The translations under genes and the position numbers were made by a program. Of a stretch of DNA of 64,000 nucleotides, positions 16,275 to 25,343 are shown in pieces. Every line of letters begins with the position of its first letter. The first letter of the stretch is position 1. The stretch lies in NCBI GenBank assembly GCA_031406155.1, contig JANOGW010000077.1, positions 35,584-99,583 of the forward strand, given 5' to 3'. The notes beneath the pieces are model-generated. The model saw only the letters and a program-made list of their open reading frames with translations. It had not been told where the DNA came from and did not search any database. The DNA is from JACMNW01 sp031406155 (GTDB taxonomy: Bacteria > Pseudomonadota > Alphaproteobacteria > Rhodobacterales > Rhodobacteraceae).

Positions 16275-17086
16275 TTCGACCTCGGGTCAAGAATGTCGCG
16301 CAGCACGTCGCCGAACATGTTCAGCCCCAGCACCGTCCGCGCCACGGCGAGGCCGGGCACCAAGGCCGTCCAAGGCGCAATGTCCAGTTGATCCCGCGAG
16401 GCCTGGATCATCAGCCCCCAACTTGCCGCAGGCGGTTGCGTGCCCAGCCCCAGAAACGACAACCCGGCCTCGGCCAATATCGCAAAGGCCAGGCTGATGG
16501 TCCCTTGCACGATGACCGCGGGCAGGATGTTGGGCAGGACGTGGCGCACCATGATCATGCTGTCGGTGGTGCCGGATGACCGCGCCGCCTCGACATAGGG
16601 CATCTGCGCCACGCGCAGTGCCTCGCCGCGGATGATGCGGGCCAGAAACGGGGTGAAGGCGACGCCGATGGCGATGATGGTATTTTGCACATTGGGGCCA
16701 AGCACCGCGCTGATGGTCAGGGCCAGCAGCAGTGCCGGAAAAGCCAGCAACGTATCGACCAGCCGCATCAGCACATTGTCGATCCGGCCGCCGAAGTAGC
16801 CAGAGATCAAGCCAAGGGGCAGGCCCAGAACGATGCTCATCACCACGGCAGAAACAGCGATTTGCAGCGAGGTGCGCGCCCCAAGGATGACCCGGATCAG
16901 CAGATCGCGGCCTAACTGATCGGTGCCGAACAGATGCTTCAGCGATGGTGGCGACCGGCGGGCGGTCATGTCCATCGCGGTTCCCGCCTCGGCTGGAATG
17001 ACCATCGGGCCGATGATGGCGATCAAGCCGATCACGGTCAGCAGGATGATCCCGATCAGGCCTTTGGTGGTGAGGAACCGCTTCAT
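16271..17086 (-). CDS. Peptide ABC transporter permease (DppC type)
   Basis: 271 residues from ATG 17086 (MKRFLTTKG); a longer reading starts inside the DppB gene. The N-terminal OppC-type helix (GLIGIILLTVIGLIAIIG) precedes the conserved LKHLFGTDQLGRDLLIRVILGARTSL segment, which marks DppC/OppC permeases, then five further membrane helices and the EAA loop EALRVAQMPYVEAARSSG. It pairs with the DppB-like protein to form the channel. Four bases separate it from the DppB stop, and it overlaps the ATPase start. Confidence 0.93.
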   Translation of the reverse strand: MKRFLTTKGLIGIILLTVIGLIAIIGPMVIPAEAGTAMDMTARRSPPSLKHLFGTDQLGRDLLIRVILGARTSLQIAVSAVVMSIVLGLPLGLISGYFGGRIDNVLMRLVDTLLAFPALLLALTISAVLGPNVQNTIIAIGVAFTPFLARIIRGEALRVAQMPYVEAARSSGTTDSMIMVRHVLPNILPAVIVQGTISLAFAILAEAGLSFLGLGTQPPAASWGLMIQASRDQLDIAPWTALVPGLAVARTVLGLNMFGDVLRDILDPRSK

Positions 17087-17090
17087 GCCC

Positions 17091-18032
17091 TTACCCCAAC
17101 TTGATGCGCGGGTCGATGACCACATACAGAAGGTCAACGGCCAGATTGGTCAGCATCACCACGGCAGCAATGACAAAAACCGTGGCCTGGATCAGCGGAA
17201 GATCTCGGTTGAGCAGGGCCTGATAGGTCAGCCAGCCCATGCCGGTATAGCTGAACAGAAACTCCATCACGATGATCGAGCCGAAGAGATAGCCGATCTG
17301 CAGGCCGGCGATTGTGATGACCGGACCGATGGCATTGGCAAGCGCATAGCGCCAGATCACGGTGCGCTCTGACAGGCCCTTGGCTCGGGCAACGCGGATG
17401 AATTCCTGGCTTAGGATGCCGGTCATGGTTGACCGGGTCATTCGGGTTAGATGCGCCATAAGCCCCAGTCCCAGCGCCAGCGAGGGCAGAAAGGCGTGGC
17501 GCAGGGTGCCCATAAAATCCACCGAGGGTTCGACAAATCCTGATGAGGGGAACCAGCCCAGCCAGCGGGCAAAGACAAGGATCATCACGATCCCCCAGAA
17601 GAAATCCGGCAGGCTGACCCCCATCAGGGCCGAAGTGGAACTGACGGTATCTTGCCATTTGTCGCGGTGCACGGCAGCCCAGACCCCAAGTGGCACCGCC
17701 ATCGCCAGCGCGATGGTCATCGACATGACCACGATGATGGCCGAGGCCACGGCCTTTTGCGCCAACAACTCGGCAATCGGTTTCTTGAAGATCAGGCTGT
17801 TGCCCCAATCGCCGGACAGCATGCCGCCGATCCAACGGCCATATTGCACCAAAAGCGGGTCGTTCAGACCCAGACTTTCGCGCAGGCCAGCCAAAGCTTC
17901 GGGGTTCGACTGGGTGCCCATGATCATCATTGCCACGTCACCCGGCAGGATGTTGGTCACGGCGAATGTGACCAGCGTGATCAGGAACAGGGTCAGGATC
18001 ACCGACAACAGCCGGTTCAGAATATAGGTCAT
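17091..18032 (-). CDS. Peptide ABC transporter permease (DppB type)
   Basis: 313 residues beginning MTYILNRLLSVILTLFLITL, a typical DppB/OppB first helix; in-frame ATGs at 18038 and 18047 are alternatives and the GGTGG before 18032 is a modest ribosome site. The large periplasmic loop carries the usual LPGDVAMMIMG and LGLNDPLLVQYGRW segments. The EAA loop reads EFIRVARAKGLSERTVIWRYALANA. Six membrane helices. It is placed between the binding protein (55 bases upstream) and DppC-like permease, the canonical order. Confidence 0.93.
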   Translation of the reverse strand: MTYILNRLLSVILTLFLITLVTFAVTNILPGDVAMMIMGTQSNPEALAGLRESLGLNDPLLVQYGRWIGGMLSGDWGNSLIFKKPIAELLAQKAVASAIIVVMSMTIALAMAVPLGVWAAVHRDKWQDTVSSTSALMGVSLPDFFWGIVMILVFARWLGWFPSSGFVEPSVDFMGTLRHAFLPSLALGLGLMAHLTRMTRSTMTGILSQEFIRVARAKGLSERTVIWRYALANAIGPVITIAGLQIGYLFGSIIVMEFLFSYTGMGWLTYQALLNRDLPLIQATVFVIAAVVMLTNLAVDLLYVVIDPRIKLG

Positions 18033-18087
18033 GGCCATCCACCACAAAAGGGGAACGGCGGGCCGCGTCCGGCCCGCCTATTTGGCG

Positions 18088-19632
18088 TTAAGCCTGCAGC
18101 CAGACCTTGTGGAAGTTCAGGTTCGACCCATTGGGATGCACGACCGTATCCAGACCCATGACCTTGGTCTGCGCCCCGATGGTGCCATTGCGGAACCACA
18201 GGATGATGTCGTGGCTTTCATCCCAGATCTGCTTCTGCACCGCCTTATAGATATCGGCGCGGGCAGCATCGTCCACCGTAATGCGGGCCTTGGCCGTCAA
18301 ATCGTCAATCACCGGATCCTTGACGGCGCGGTAGTTGAACGCACCGGTTGAATTCCACACTGAATAGTAAAGGAAATCCGGCTCCCACAACGTGAAGAAG
18401 TTCATCATCGTCATCTGATAATCCTTGTCGACCCAGCACTGGCTAAGCCAATCGGCCCAAGTCAGTTGCTCAATCGTCAGGTTCACCCCGGCAGCCTTGA
18501 ACCATTCTACCAGAATTTGTGCTGATTCAACGTGGTACGGATAGTTGGTTGTAGCCTTGAAAACGATGTTCAGCGTGCCTTCCGGATAACCCGCCTCGGC
18601 CAGCAGGGCCTTGGCACCTTCGATGTCCTGCGGGCGCTGCGTCAAGTCTTTGTTATAGCTGGCCGATGTCGGAAAACTGGGCGACGCCGTAGTCGCCCCT
18701 TGCCCCCACAACGCGCCCTGCATCAGCGCTTCTTTGTCGATGATCATGTCAAACGCGACACGCACCTTGGGGTTCTGAAACGGCTCGAACGTGTGGTTCA
18801 TGTTCACAAAGTCAAAGTTCAGCGGGAACCACTTCTTGACCTGCAGCGCCGCGTCACCTTCCAGTTCACCAACCCGGTCCAGCGGGATGTCGTTGATCAT
18901 ATGCAACTCGCCGGTACGCAGGCCGGTCAGGCGGGTGGTCGGTTCAGTGATTTCACGCGCCTCAACCGCATCAAGATAGGCGGGGCCATCCCAATACTCT
19001 TCGTGCCGCGCCATCTTGACGACGGTACCAACCTCGTAGCTCACGAACTTGAACGGCCCCGCACCCATCGGATTGGTGCCCTGCGTCGGCCCGGAATCCA
19101 CCGGCATCACCACGCCTGCACCGTTCTCGGCCAAACGCGAAAGGAACGGCGCGTTCACCGCACTCATCTTGATGATGACAGTCAGATCATCGGGCGTCTC
19201 GATAGCCGCCACACTGTTGAACACTTCAAAGTTCACCGCCCCCGTGGCCGGGTCTTTGCAGCGGTCAAATGAGTATTTCACGTCTGCCGAGGTCATCACG
19301 GCACCGTTGTGGAACTTCACATTGGGCCGCAGCTTGAACGTATAGGACAGACCATCCGGCGCCACTTCAAAGCTTTCACAAAGGCCGGGGATCACATTCA
19401 AATCCGTGTCCACCGTCACAATCGACGAATGGATGTTCTGCAAAACCCGACCAGAAGAAGCCGTGCCGGTCTGGTGCATATCAAGGTTCTGCGTGGTTTC
19501 CGAATGGCCCCAAATCAACGTGCCACCCGATACAGGCGTGTCTTGGGCCCAAAGCGCCATAGGAAGGTTGGCCCCGGCAAAGCCACCCCCCAGAACGGCG
19601 GTCGAATTGCGTAGAAAGTCTCTGCGTTTCAT
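18088..19632 (-). CDS. Peptide/amide ABC transporter binding protein (SBP family 5), Tat-exported
   Basis: 514 residues. The N-terminus MKRRDFLRNSTAVLGGGFAG carries a twin-arginine motif (RRDFLR) and a hydrophobic stretch ending near ANLPMALWAQ, so it should be exported folded to the periplasm. The mature part shows SBP_bac_5 features: SFEVAPDGLSYTFKLRPNVKFHNG and TSADVKYSFDR. It captures the peptide or amide that the DppBC-DF channel imports. It follows the amidase gene by 81 bases; AAGGAGAG lies upstream of the start. Ligand cannot be told from sequence, but the amidase and two M20 hydrolases in the operon point to N-acylated or amidated peptides. Confidence 0.92.
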   Translation of the reverse strand: MKRRDFLRNSTAVLGGGFAGANLPMALWAQDTPVSGGTLIWGHSETTQNLDMHQTGTASSGRVLQNIHSSIVTVDTDLNVIPGLCESFEVAPDGLSYTFKLRPNVKFHNGAVMTSADVKYSFDRCKDPATGAVNFEVFNSVAAIETPDDLTVIIKMSAVNAPFLSRLAENGAGVVMPVDSGPTQGTNPMGAGPFKFVSYEVGTVVKMARHEEYWDGPAYLDAVEAREITEPTTRLTGLRTGELHMINDIPLDRVGELEGDAALQVKKWFPLNFDFVNMNHTFEPFQNPKVRVAFDMIIDKEALMQGALWGQGATTASPSFPTSASYNKDLTQRPQDIEGAKALLAEAGYPEGTLNIVFKATTNYPYHVESAQILVEWFKAAGVNLTIEQLTWADWLSQCWVDKDYQMTMMNFFTLWEPDFLYYSVWNSTGAFNYRAVKDPVIDDLTAKARITVDDAARADIYKAVQKQIWDESHDIILWFRNGTIGAQTKVMGLDTVVHPNGSNLNFHKVWLQA

Positions 19633-19713
19633 TTCCGAACTCTCCTTGTTGGCTGGCCGTTGCGTGGCCTTGGTTACGAAAACACCGCATTGGCTGCGGG
19701 CGGGCTTTTCTGC

Positions 19714-21369
19714 TCAGCTTGGTAATCCGGGGCGTCGGTTGGCCACGCCCAGCGCGTCTTCCAGCGCCATTCCAAGGTTCAAAATCGGTCCTTCGTCAAA
19801 CAGCCGCCCCCAAAGTGAGATGCCCTGCGGTACGGTAAAGGTCTTGCCAGCGGTATCCGCCTCGCCAGTTGTCAGTTTGCCAGAGGCGAGCGAGGCCGGG
19901 CTGCGGGTGCCCAGGTTTTCGAACCCGGCGCGCAGGTGCAGGCAGGGTTGGCCGGTAAAGTTCGATGCGATCAGCATCGGCCCGGTCATGAAGGGGCCAA
20001 TCAGCACGTCGACCTGCTGGAAAAGCCCGTCCAACGCCTGCATGACCAGATACCGCAGGCGGTCCAGTTGCACATGATCGACCGCCGATAGGAACCGCGC
20101 CTTGCGCATGGCATTTGGCCAAGCGGCGGCGTCCTGCCAGGTCAGCGTGTCGTCAAGGTCGCCGAGCGTCAGGTCTTCGAAACTGGCGGCCGCTTCGGCA
20201 AAGAGGATGTTCATCAGCGCGCCGTAGGGTAGATCGGGCAGGGTGACCTCGACCACCTCGACACCCAGCGCGCGGACGGCTGCCAGCGCCGCGTGATCGA
20301 CGGCTGTCGCTCCGTCGCCAAAGGCTTCGGCAAGATAGCCGACCTTCAACCCGGCTATCCCTGCGCCCGCGTCAAAGACAAACGGCGCGGCGATGGTCGA
20401 GCGGTCATGGATGTCGGCCCCGTTCAGCGCGGCAAGCACAATGGCCGTATCCTCGACCGACCGACAGATCGGACCAATTTTATCGAGTGAATTGCATAGC
20501 GCCATGCATCCCGCCCGGCTGACCCGGCCAAACGTGGGGCGCAGGCCGGTTGTACCGCAGCGCTGGCTGGGCGAGGTTATCGAGCCCAGGGTTTCGGTTC
20601 CGATTGCAAAGGCACAAAGGCCGGCCGCCGTGGCACTGGCCGACCCGGCGGATGAACCACTGGAACCTTCGTTCAGGTTCCAGGGGTTGCGAGTGACCCC
20701 GCCATACCAGATGTCGTTGTAAGCCAGCGCTCCCACGGTCGTCTTGCCCAGCAGCACGGCGCCTGCCGCGCGCATCTTCGTCACAATCGCAGCGTCGGCC
20801 TGTGGCACGCGGTCCCGATAGGGCTCTGCCCCCCAGCCGGTAACAATGCCCTTGGTGTCGAACAGGTCTTTGACGCCGTAAGGCATTCCGTGCAGCAGGC
20901 CAAGACTGACACCCGCGCGCGTCAGGGCATCTGCGGCATCCGCCTCGGCCAAGGCGAGGTCTGGTGTTACGGCGGCAAAGCATTCCAACCTTGGGCCAAG
21001 GGTCGCAATTCGGTCGAGGTAGATCTGCGTCAGGCGTCGACTGGTCAGCGCACCGGTCTTGATCCAGGACGCCAGATGCGTGACCGGGGCAAAGGCAATA
21101 TCTTCGTCGTCCTCCGGCAAAGCGGCCTTGACGTCTGACAATCGCAGGGCATCCGCGCCATATGGCATCGCAAATCCCGGCAAACGCGGGTCAAACCGCA
21201 GCGCCATTGGCACCGAATTGGCCAGCGGTACGGCGCGACGCTGCTGGACCGAAGTGATCTGGCCCTCCAGATTGCCCAGCATCTGCTGGCGTTCGGCTTG
21301 GGTGTAGCTGACCCCTAGCAACCGTTCGGCGGCGGCGATCATGTCAAGCGTGATGTCTGTGTGCGTCAC
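19714..21369 (-). CDS. Amidase signature family hydrolase
   Basis: 551 residues. The Ser-cisSer-Lys catalytic triad of amidase-signature enzymes is visible: Lys in HGMPYGVKDLFD, cis-Ser in the GSSGSSAGSAS loop and nucleophile Ser in TETLGSITSPSQ. The chain also has the typical GCTALC-like turn (AGCMALCNSLDKIGPICRS). No signal peptide, so cytoplasmic. It would release ammonia or an amine from an imported amide. It is the first structural gene after the FadR-type regulator (10-base gap). It is longer than minimal amidases because of an N-terminal helical domain (~100 residues). Confidence 0.92.
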   Translation of the reverse strand: MTHTDITLDMIAAAERLLGVSYTQAERQQMLGNLEGQITSVQQRRAVPLANSVPMALRFDPRLPGFAMPYGADALRLSDVKAALPEDDEDIAFAPVTHLASWIKTGALTSRRLTQIYLDRIATLGPRLECFAAVTPDLALAEADAADALTRAGVSLGLLHGMPYGVKDLFDTKGIVTGWGAEPYRDRVPQADAAIVTKMRAAGAVLLGKTTVGALAYNDIWYGGVTRNPWNLNEGSSGSSAGSASATAAGLCAFAIGTETLGSITSPSQRCGTTGLRPTFGRVSRAGCMALCNSLDKIGPICRSVEDTAIVLAALNGADIHDRSTIAAPFVFDAGAGIAGLKVGYLAEAFGDGATAVDHAALAAVRALGVEVVEVTLPDLPYGALMNILFAEAAASFEDLTLGDLDDTLTWQDAAAWPNAMRKARFLSAVDHVQLDRLRYLVMQALDGLFQQVDVLIGPFMTGPMLIASNFTGQPCLHLRAGFENLGTRSPASLASGKLTTGEADTAGKTFTVPQGISLWGRLFDEGPILNLGMALEDALGVANRRPGLPS

Positions 21370-21379
21370 CTCGGCCTCA

Positions 21380-22105
21380 CTATCGGGGGTTCAGAATACG
21401 GTTCAGATTGTTGGCAAGCGTTGTCAGGTGACTGCGCATCGCAACTTCGGCACCTTCGGGATTTCCTGCCTCGATCTGATCAATGATTGCGTGGTGCTCG
21501 CCGTCACTGACCTTGAGTGTTTCCAGTGACCGGGCTTTTGCCCGCAGCCCGCGCCAGCTTTCGTTTGAACGTATCTCATCGATCATCGAAAAGGCGGTGA
21601 ACAGTGGCTTGTTGAAGGCCGTTTGCGCGATCAGACGATGCAGCGCGCCATCCCATATCTCTATCGAGCCGGGATCGATAGCCTCGACGGTGCGATGCGC
21701 CAGATTGCGCATGCGCTTGATATCGGCAGGCAGGGCATGTCTGGCCGACATGGCAGCCAAAGTCGGCTCGATGCACAACCTGGCCTCCATCACTTCGGCG
21801 AAATTAGTCTCTCCGACAATCGCGGCAGCTAGCATTTGCGTCTTGTCGGGGGCCTGCCCGGCAAAGGTTCCCTTGCCCTGCTTGCGCCAGATCAACCCTT
21901 CGGCCAACAGCGACTCTAACGCGCTGCGGACCGCGCGCCGACCAACCGCCATGCCTTCGCTCAGTTCACGTTCGGTTGGAAGCCGACCATCGGAAGGAAG
22001 ATTGCCCTTTTCGATCATGCCCCGCAGCCGCGCCCTGACAACGCTGGCGCCATCACTTCCTACCGGATTTCGACCAGGTTGCTTCATGGCAAAGAACCAT
22101 TTCAT
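21380..22105 (-). CDS. FadR-subfamily GntR transcription regulator
   Basis: 241 residues from ATG 22105 (MKWFFAMKQPG); ATG 22087 would trim six residues. The winged-helix N-terminal domain reads LPTERELSEGMAVGRRAVRSALESLLAEGLIWRKQGKGTF, and an FCD effector domain follows (EVMEARLCIEPTLAAMSARHA, ... HRLIAQTAFN, ... DGEHHAIIDQIEAGNPEGAEVAMRSHL). It has no clear ribosome site; the putative operator sits where it would be. It leads the amidase-transporter-peptidase operon and most likely represses it in the absence of an acidic effector. Autoregulation is suggested by the operator overlapping its start. Confidence 0.9.
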   Translation of the reverse strand: MKWFFAMKQPGRNPVGSDGASVVRARLRGMIEKGNLPSDGRLPTERELSEGMAVGRRAVRSALESLLAEGLIWRKQGKGTFAGQAPDKTQMLAAAIVGETNFAEVMEARLCIEPTLAAMSARHALPADIKRMRNLAHRTVEAIDPGSIEIWDGALHRLIAQTAFNKPLFTAFSMIDEIRSNESWRGLRAKARSLETLKVSDGEHHAIIDQIEAGNPEGAEVAMRSHLTTLANNLNRILNPR

Positions 22106-22106
22106 T

Positions 22107-22120
22107 CTTGGTACAACAAG
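22107..22120. promoter_or_regulatory. FadR-type operator at the regulator start
   Basis: CTTGGTACAACAAG is an inverted repeat (CTTG-N6-CAAG), and bases 22109-22119 fit the FadR-subfamily half-site rule TNGTNNNACNA at every fixed position. It ends one base before the regulator ATG at 22105, so binding would block both transcription and translation start of the operon. Confidence 0.5.
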
Positions 22121-22357
22121 AGTTTCCCAAGGACTGATTCTGTCAACCGATAACCTTCCCGCCAACTGATGCCAACGCGGGCAAAAACAACCATCGGCCA
22201 AGCATTCAACAAAATTTGGGCCTGGCGCCGCGGATTTGACGGGATAATGAGCGCGCAGACAACTCATGTCCATTCGGCGATATGCAGACCGGAAAGCACG
22301 TCTGCCGTGAATTGCCCGAACGGGATTGTGTCAATCCGGGATTGGATCGCAATCTGG

Positions 22358-22400
22358 AGCGTGATGAGGAAAAGTGGGTACCGGTTTTCCTCGTCACGCT
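22358..22400. repeat. Palindromic repeat element, copy 1
   Basis: A near-perfect hairpin: 16-base arms (22358-22373 and 22385-22400) with a single G-T mismatch around an 11-base loop GTGGGTACCGG. The core AAAAGTGG.TAYCGGTTTT recurs at 49636-49660. Short palindromes with this kind of AAAAGTGG...CCGGTTTT core are dispersed in many alphaproteobacterial genomes. It lies between the cysteine synthase fusion gene and the FadR regulator; the remaining sequence of the 22106-22504 gap shows no gene. Confidence 0.65.
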
Positions 22401-22504
22401 AGACCGTGCAAGCCGACTGGTCATGCCGCGGGTCGCGCAAAGCAGCCTGACCCTGACCCCATGCCATAGGGCTGCGCATGCTATTCCTTCGTCGGGGTTG
22501 CGCG

Positions 22505-23977
22505 TCAGGCGGCGGGTCGCTGGGGGTGGACCCATTTGGGCAAGTAGGACATGGCACTTTTGGCGACGCGCGCAGCACGGCTGTCTGCAACCTCCCCCGC
22601 CTCGAAAGCCGCGAGGGTCTCGGTCGCGCCACCGAATTGGCAACCGTTCAGAAAGACCTGTGGCAGGGTCGCAAAGCCGACCATCTGGCGCAGGGTCCAC
22701 CGCAACTTCTGACCTTTCCGGTCGGCCCGGCAGTCGCGGCCATCAAGATCGATGGTGCGGAACGGGATGCCTGCACCGGTCAGAAACCGCGGCACGGACC
22801 AGCTGAATTCGCACCATTCGAGGCCAAGCATAACGACAGGTGCCGCCGGATCGATGACGAGGCTGTTCAGCGCCTCAACGTCCTTGGCGGGCACCTCCCG
22901 TTGCGGGGGCGTGATCGCAACCCGTGCGGCACCATTGAAACGATGACCGGGCGTCGAGACGGAAATTGCATGTTCATCCGCTGACATCTCTTCGCTGATG
23001 TCGGCGAAAGGCGGCGTCGAGAGATAACGCTCGCCCGTGTCGGGCAGCATCGCAAGGATGCGGGACCCCTTTGGCACCCTGTGTGCGACCACGATTGCCC
23101 CGGCAAAGGTGGCACCGCCACTGGTGCCGCAGAAGATGCCTTCGTCGGCGGCTAGCCTGCGCGACCACAGGATGGCATCTTTGCCCGCGATGGGCTCAAT
23201 CTCGTCGATCAGCCCCTCAGACAGGGCATCAGCCGCCAGTTGCGGGATGAAATCCGGCCTCCGGCCTTGCATCGGATGTGGCGCGAACACGCGATGGCTG
23301 GCTGCGGGCACGCCGTCGGGCCGCATGGCTTGGGTCAGGGCCGATGCGAGCAGGTGGGCATTTTTCGGCTCGCAGCCGATGATCCGGGTTGCCGGACTGC
23401 ACGCTTTCAGCACCGATGCCACGCCCTTGACTGTGCCGCCCGTGCCCACCCCGCTGACCCAGTAGTCCAACCCACCCGGGCCGAAATCGGCCAAAATCTC
23501 TTCGGCTGTTGTCAGGGCGTGGGTGTCGGAATTGGCGGGGTTGTCGAACTGACGGCACAGGAACCAGCCGTGTTCGCGGGCCAGTTCCACCGCTTTGGCC
23601 AGCATGCCGCTGCCTTTGTCAGCGGCGAGCGTCAGCACCACCCGTGCACCCATGAACCGCAACAGCTTGCGCCGTTCCAGGCTGAAACTTTCGGCCATCA
23701 CGATGACCAGCGGATAGCCTTTCTGCGCGCAGACCAGCGCCAGACTGATGCCGGTCTTGCCGCTGGTCGCCTCGATCACGGTTTGCCCAAGCCGCAAGAT
23801 GCCGTTGCGTTCAGCGGTCTCGATGATGCCAAGTGCTATCCGGTCCTTGACCGAGCCGAGCAGGTTGAACGCTTCTTGCTTGACGAACAGATCAACGCCC
23901 TCGGGTGCGAGGTTGTTGATGCGCACGACAGGGGTGTTGCCGATCGTGGCGAGGATCGGTGGCTTGATGCCGGATAT
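22505..23977 (-). pseudogene. Cysteine synthase-glutaredoxin fusion, start codon lost and active site altered
   Basis: Reading from codon 23977-23975 gives 490 residues: MSGIKPP-type leader, then IGNTPVVRIN, the PLP lysine motif GSVKDR (Lys44), SGVGTGGTVKG phosphate loop, and from about residue 380 a glutaredoxin-like domain (VVMLGLEWCEFSW, LPQVFLNGCQFGG) with CEFS in place of CPYC. The codon where an ATG belongs, seven bases after AAGGA, reads ATA. The first normal start (GTG 23926) would remove IGNTPVV. The PLP-binding loop TSGNTG has become TSGKTG (Lys74), and NPLGSVKDR has become NLLGSVKDR. Together with broken neighbours these changes suggest a decaying gene. It could still be read from GTG or ATA at low level. 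Confidence 0.6.
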
Positions 23978-24014
23978 ATGCAGTTCCTTTCAAGACAGGC
24001 AGTAGGGCGATGGA

Positions 24015-24800
24015 TCAAAGTACATCGGGAAGGCTGTGATTGCTGCGCAGGATACCGGGGCCATACTCAAGGGCTGTCAGCAGCACGAAGGCGATGATGC
24101 CGAAAACGGCTGCGGTGTAGAAGCTGCCGCCATACCGGCCCGTCGCATCGAACAGCGCGCCGCCCGCATAGCCCCCGACCCCCAACCCGGCCCAGGCGAG
24201 GAACAGGACGCTGGCAATGGCAGCACCATAACGGCCCACGGGGGCCTCATCCCGGATCTGCAGCAGCATGCAGGTCATGTTGCCCGAGAGCGCAAATCCG
24301 AAGACCGCCGACAGCGCCATGAGCGACTGGGTTTCGGTAAGCGAGGGGAACAGGATCAAGCAGGCGGCCTGACAAAAGGCCGCGACCCGGTAGGTGCGCA
24401 GGTTGCCGACCTGATCAGCGTTCAGACCAAAGGCGATCCGTCCCACACCGCCGCAGATCATCGCGATCAGCAGGCTGGTGGCACCGATGTGTGGGCAAAC
24501 TGCAGATCATCGACACGAACCCCGCCAAGTGGACAAGCGGCATCCCCATGCAGGCGCAGCAGAAGAAAACGGCGGTCCCCAGGGTGATGATGCGCGGCGT
24601 GAACAGGCTGGCCTTTGAAGTATTCAGTGGCACACCTGCGCGCTCTGACTGCCGGTACCGCACGGTCAGGAACACGACGCCCTGTTTCGCCACCAGCAAG
24701 ACCGCCAACGCCAGATCGGCATCGCGCCAGCCGACAGCATCGATCAGCGCGTTGGCAAGATACGGCAGGCGGTCGCGCTTGGGCGGACGATCATTGCGCC
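24015..24800 (-). pseudogene. MFS transporter remnant, truncated and frameshifted
   Basis: The upstream piece (about 24800-24490) encodes the central loop and a helix of a major-facilitator protein: RLPYLANALIDAVGWRDADLALAVLLV and ITLGTAVFFCCACMGMPLVHLAGFV. The downstream piece (24461-24015) encodes the C-terminal half: MICGGVGRIAFGLNADQVGNLR and SGNMTCMLLQIRDEAPVGRYGAA. Between them (24461-24530) the frame changes twice, the bridging residues VDDLQFAHTSV being in a third frame. The N-terminal six helices are missing altogether; their place is taken by the DUF1127 gene. Not functional. Confidence 0.75.
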
Positions 24801-24805
24801 GGGTC

Positions 24806-25045
24806 TCAGCACTTGGGGTTTTGCCGATCGCTGGTCAGAACCAAGTGCGCGATGTCGTCCCGGTCATTGCCCATATCCCTGAGCAGGTGATCCTCAGGTT
24901 GCCGCAGCACCGCAATATCTTTCCGGCCTTGATGCCTCGCACCGATCCGCCCAATGATCCGCAGGTCGTTTGCAGTGTACCCGCCAAGCTTTTTGCTAAT
25001 ACCCGTCGTCACACCGGCGGCGGTGCGAACTGTCGTGTTCGTCAT
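24806..25045 (-). CDS. DUF1127-type small protein
   Basis: 79 residues from ATG 25045, with GAAGGAAAC upstream. The C-terminal part, RRLPEDHLLRDMG-like (RQPEDHLLRDMGNDRDDIAHLV), fits the DUF1127 pattern of an arginine-rich small protein ending in L.D..LRDIG.xRxDI. Such proteins are abundant in Rhodobacterales and some bind RNA. The first 40 residues are not typical. The gene is intact although both neighbours are broken, and its stop codon lies a few bases before the MFS remnant. Confidence 0.6.
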   Translation of the reverse strand: MTNTTVRTAAGVTTGISKKLGGYTANDLRIIGRIGARHQGRKDIAVLRQPEDHLLRDMGNDRDDIAHLVLTSDRQNPKC

Positions 25046-25343
25046 GGTGACGTTTCCTTCGCGCTGTCCTGAAACGGCCGGATACGGACCGGCCATCGGT
25101 TCGGCACGGCTAACACCCGACACGTTTCTAAAAAAGTACGTCTTGCCTTGGGTCTTTGGTTATTAACTCAGTTGCAGTACCAACGTGGCACCTTCAGTTT
25201 TTAGCAGAAAGTCAGGTAACCAAATACCTCCCCGACATACTTGTTCCGTCCGGGTTTCGCTGGTTGCAGTCAATCCGCCAGACTGTATCAATCGGATCTC
25301 TGTGCTCATCCCCAACGAATAGTTGGTGTAATAACGAGAAGGG

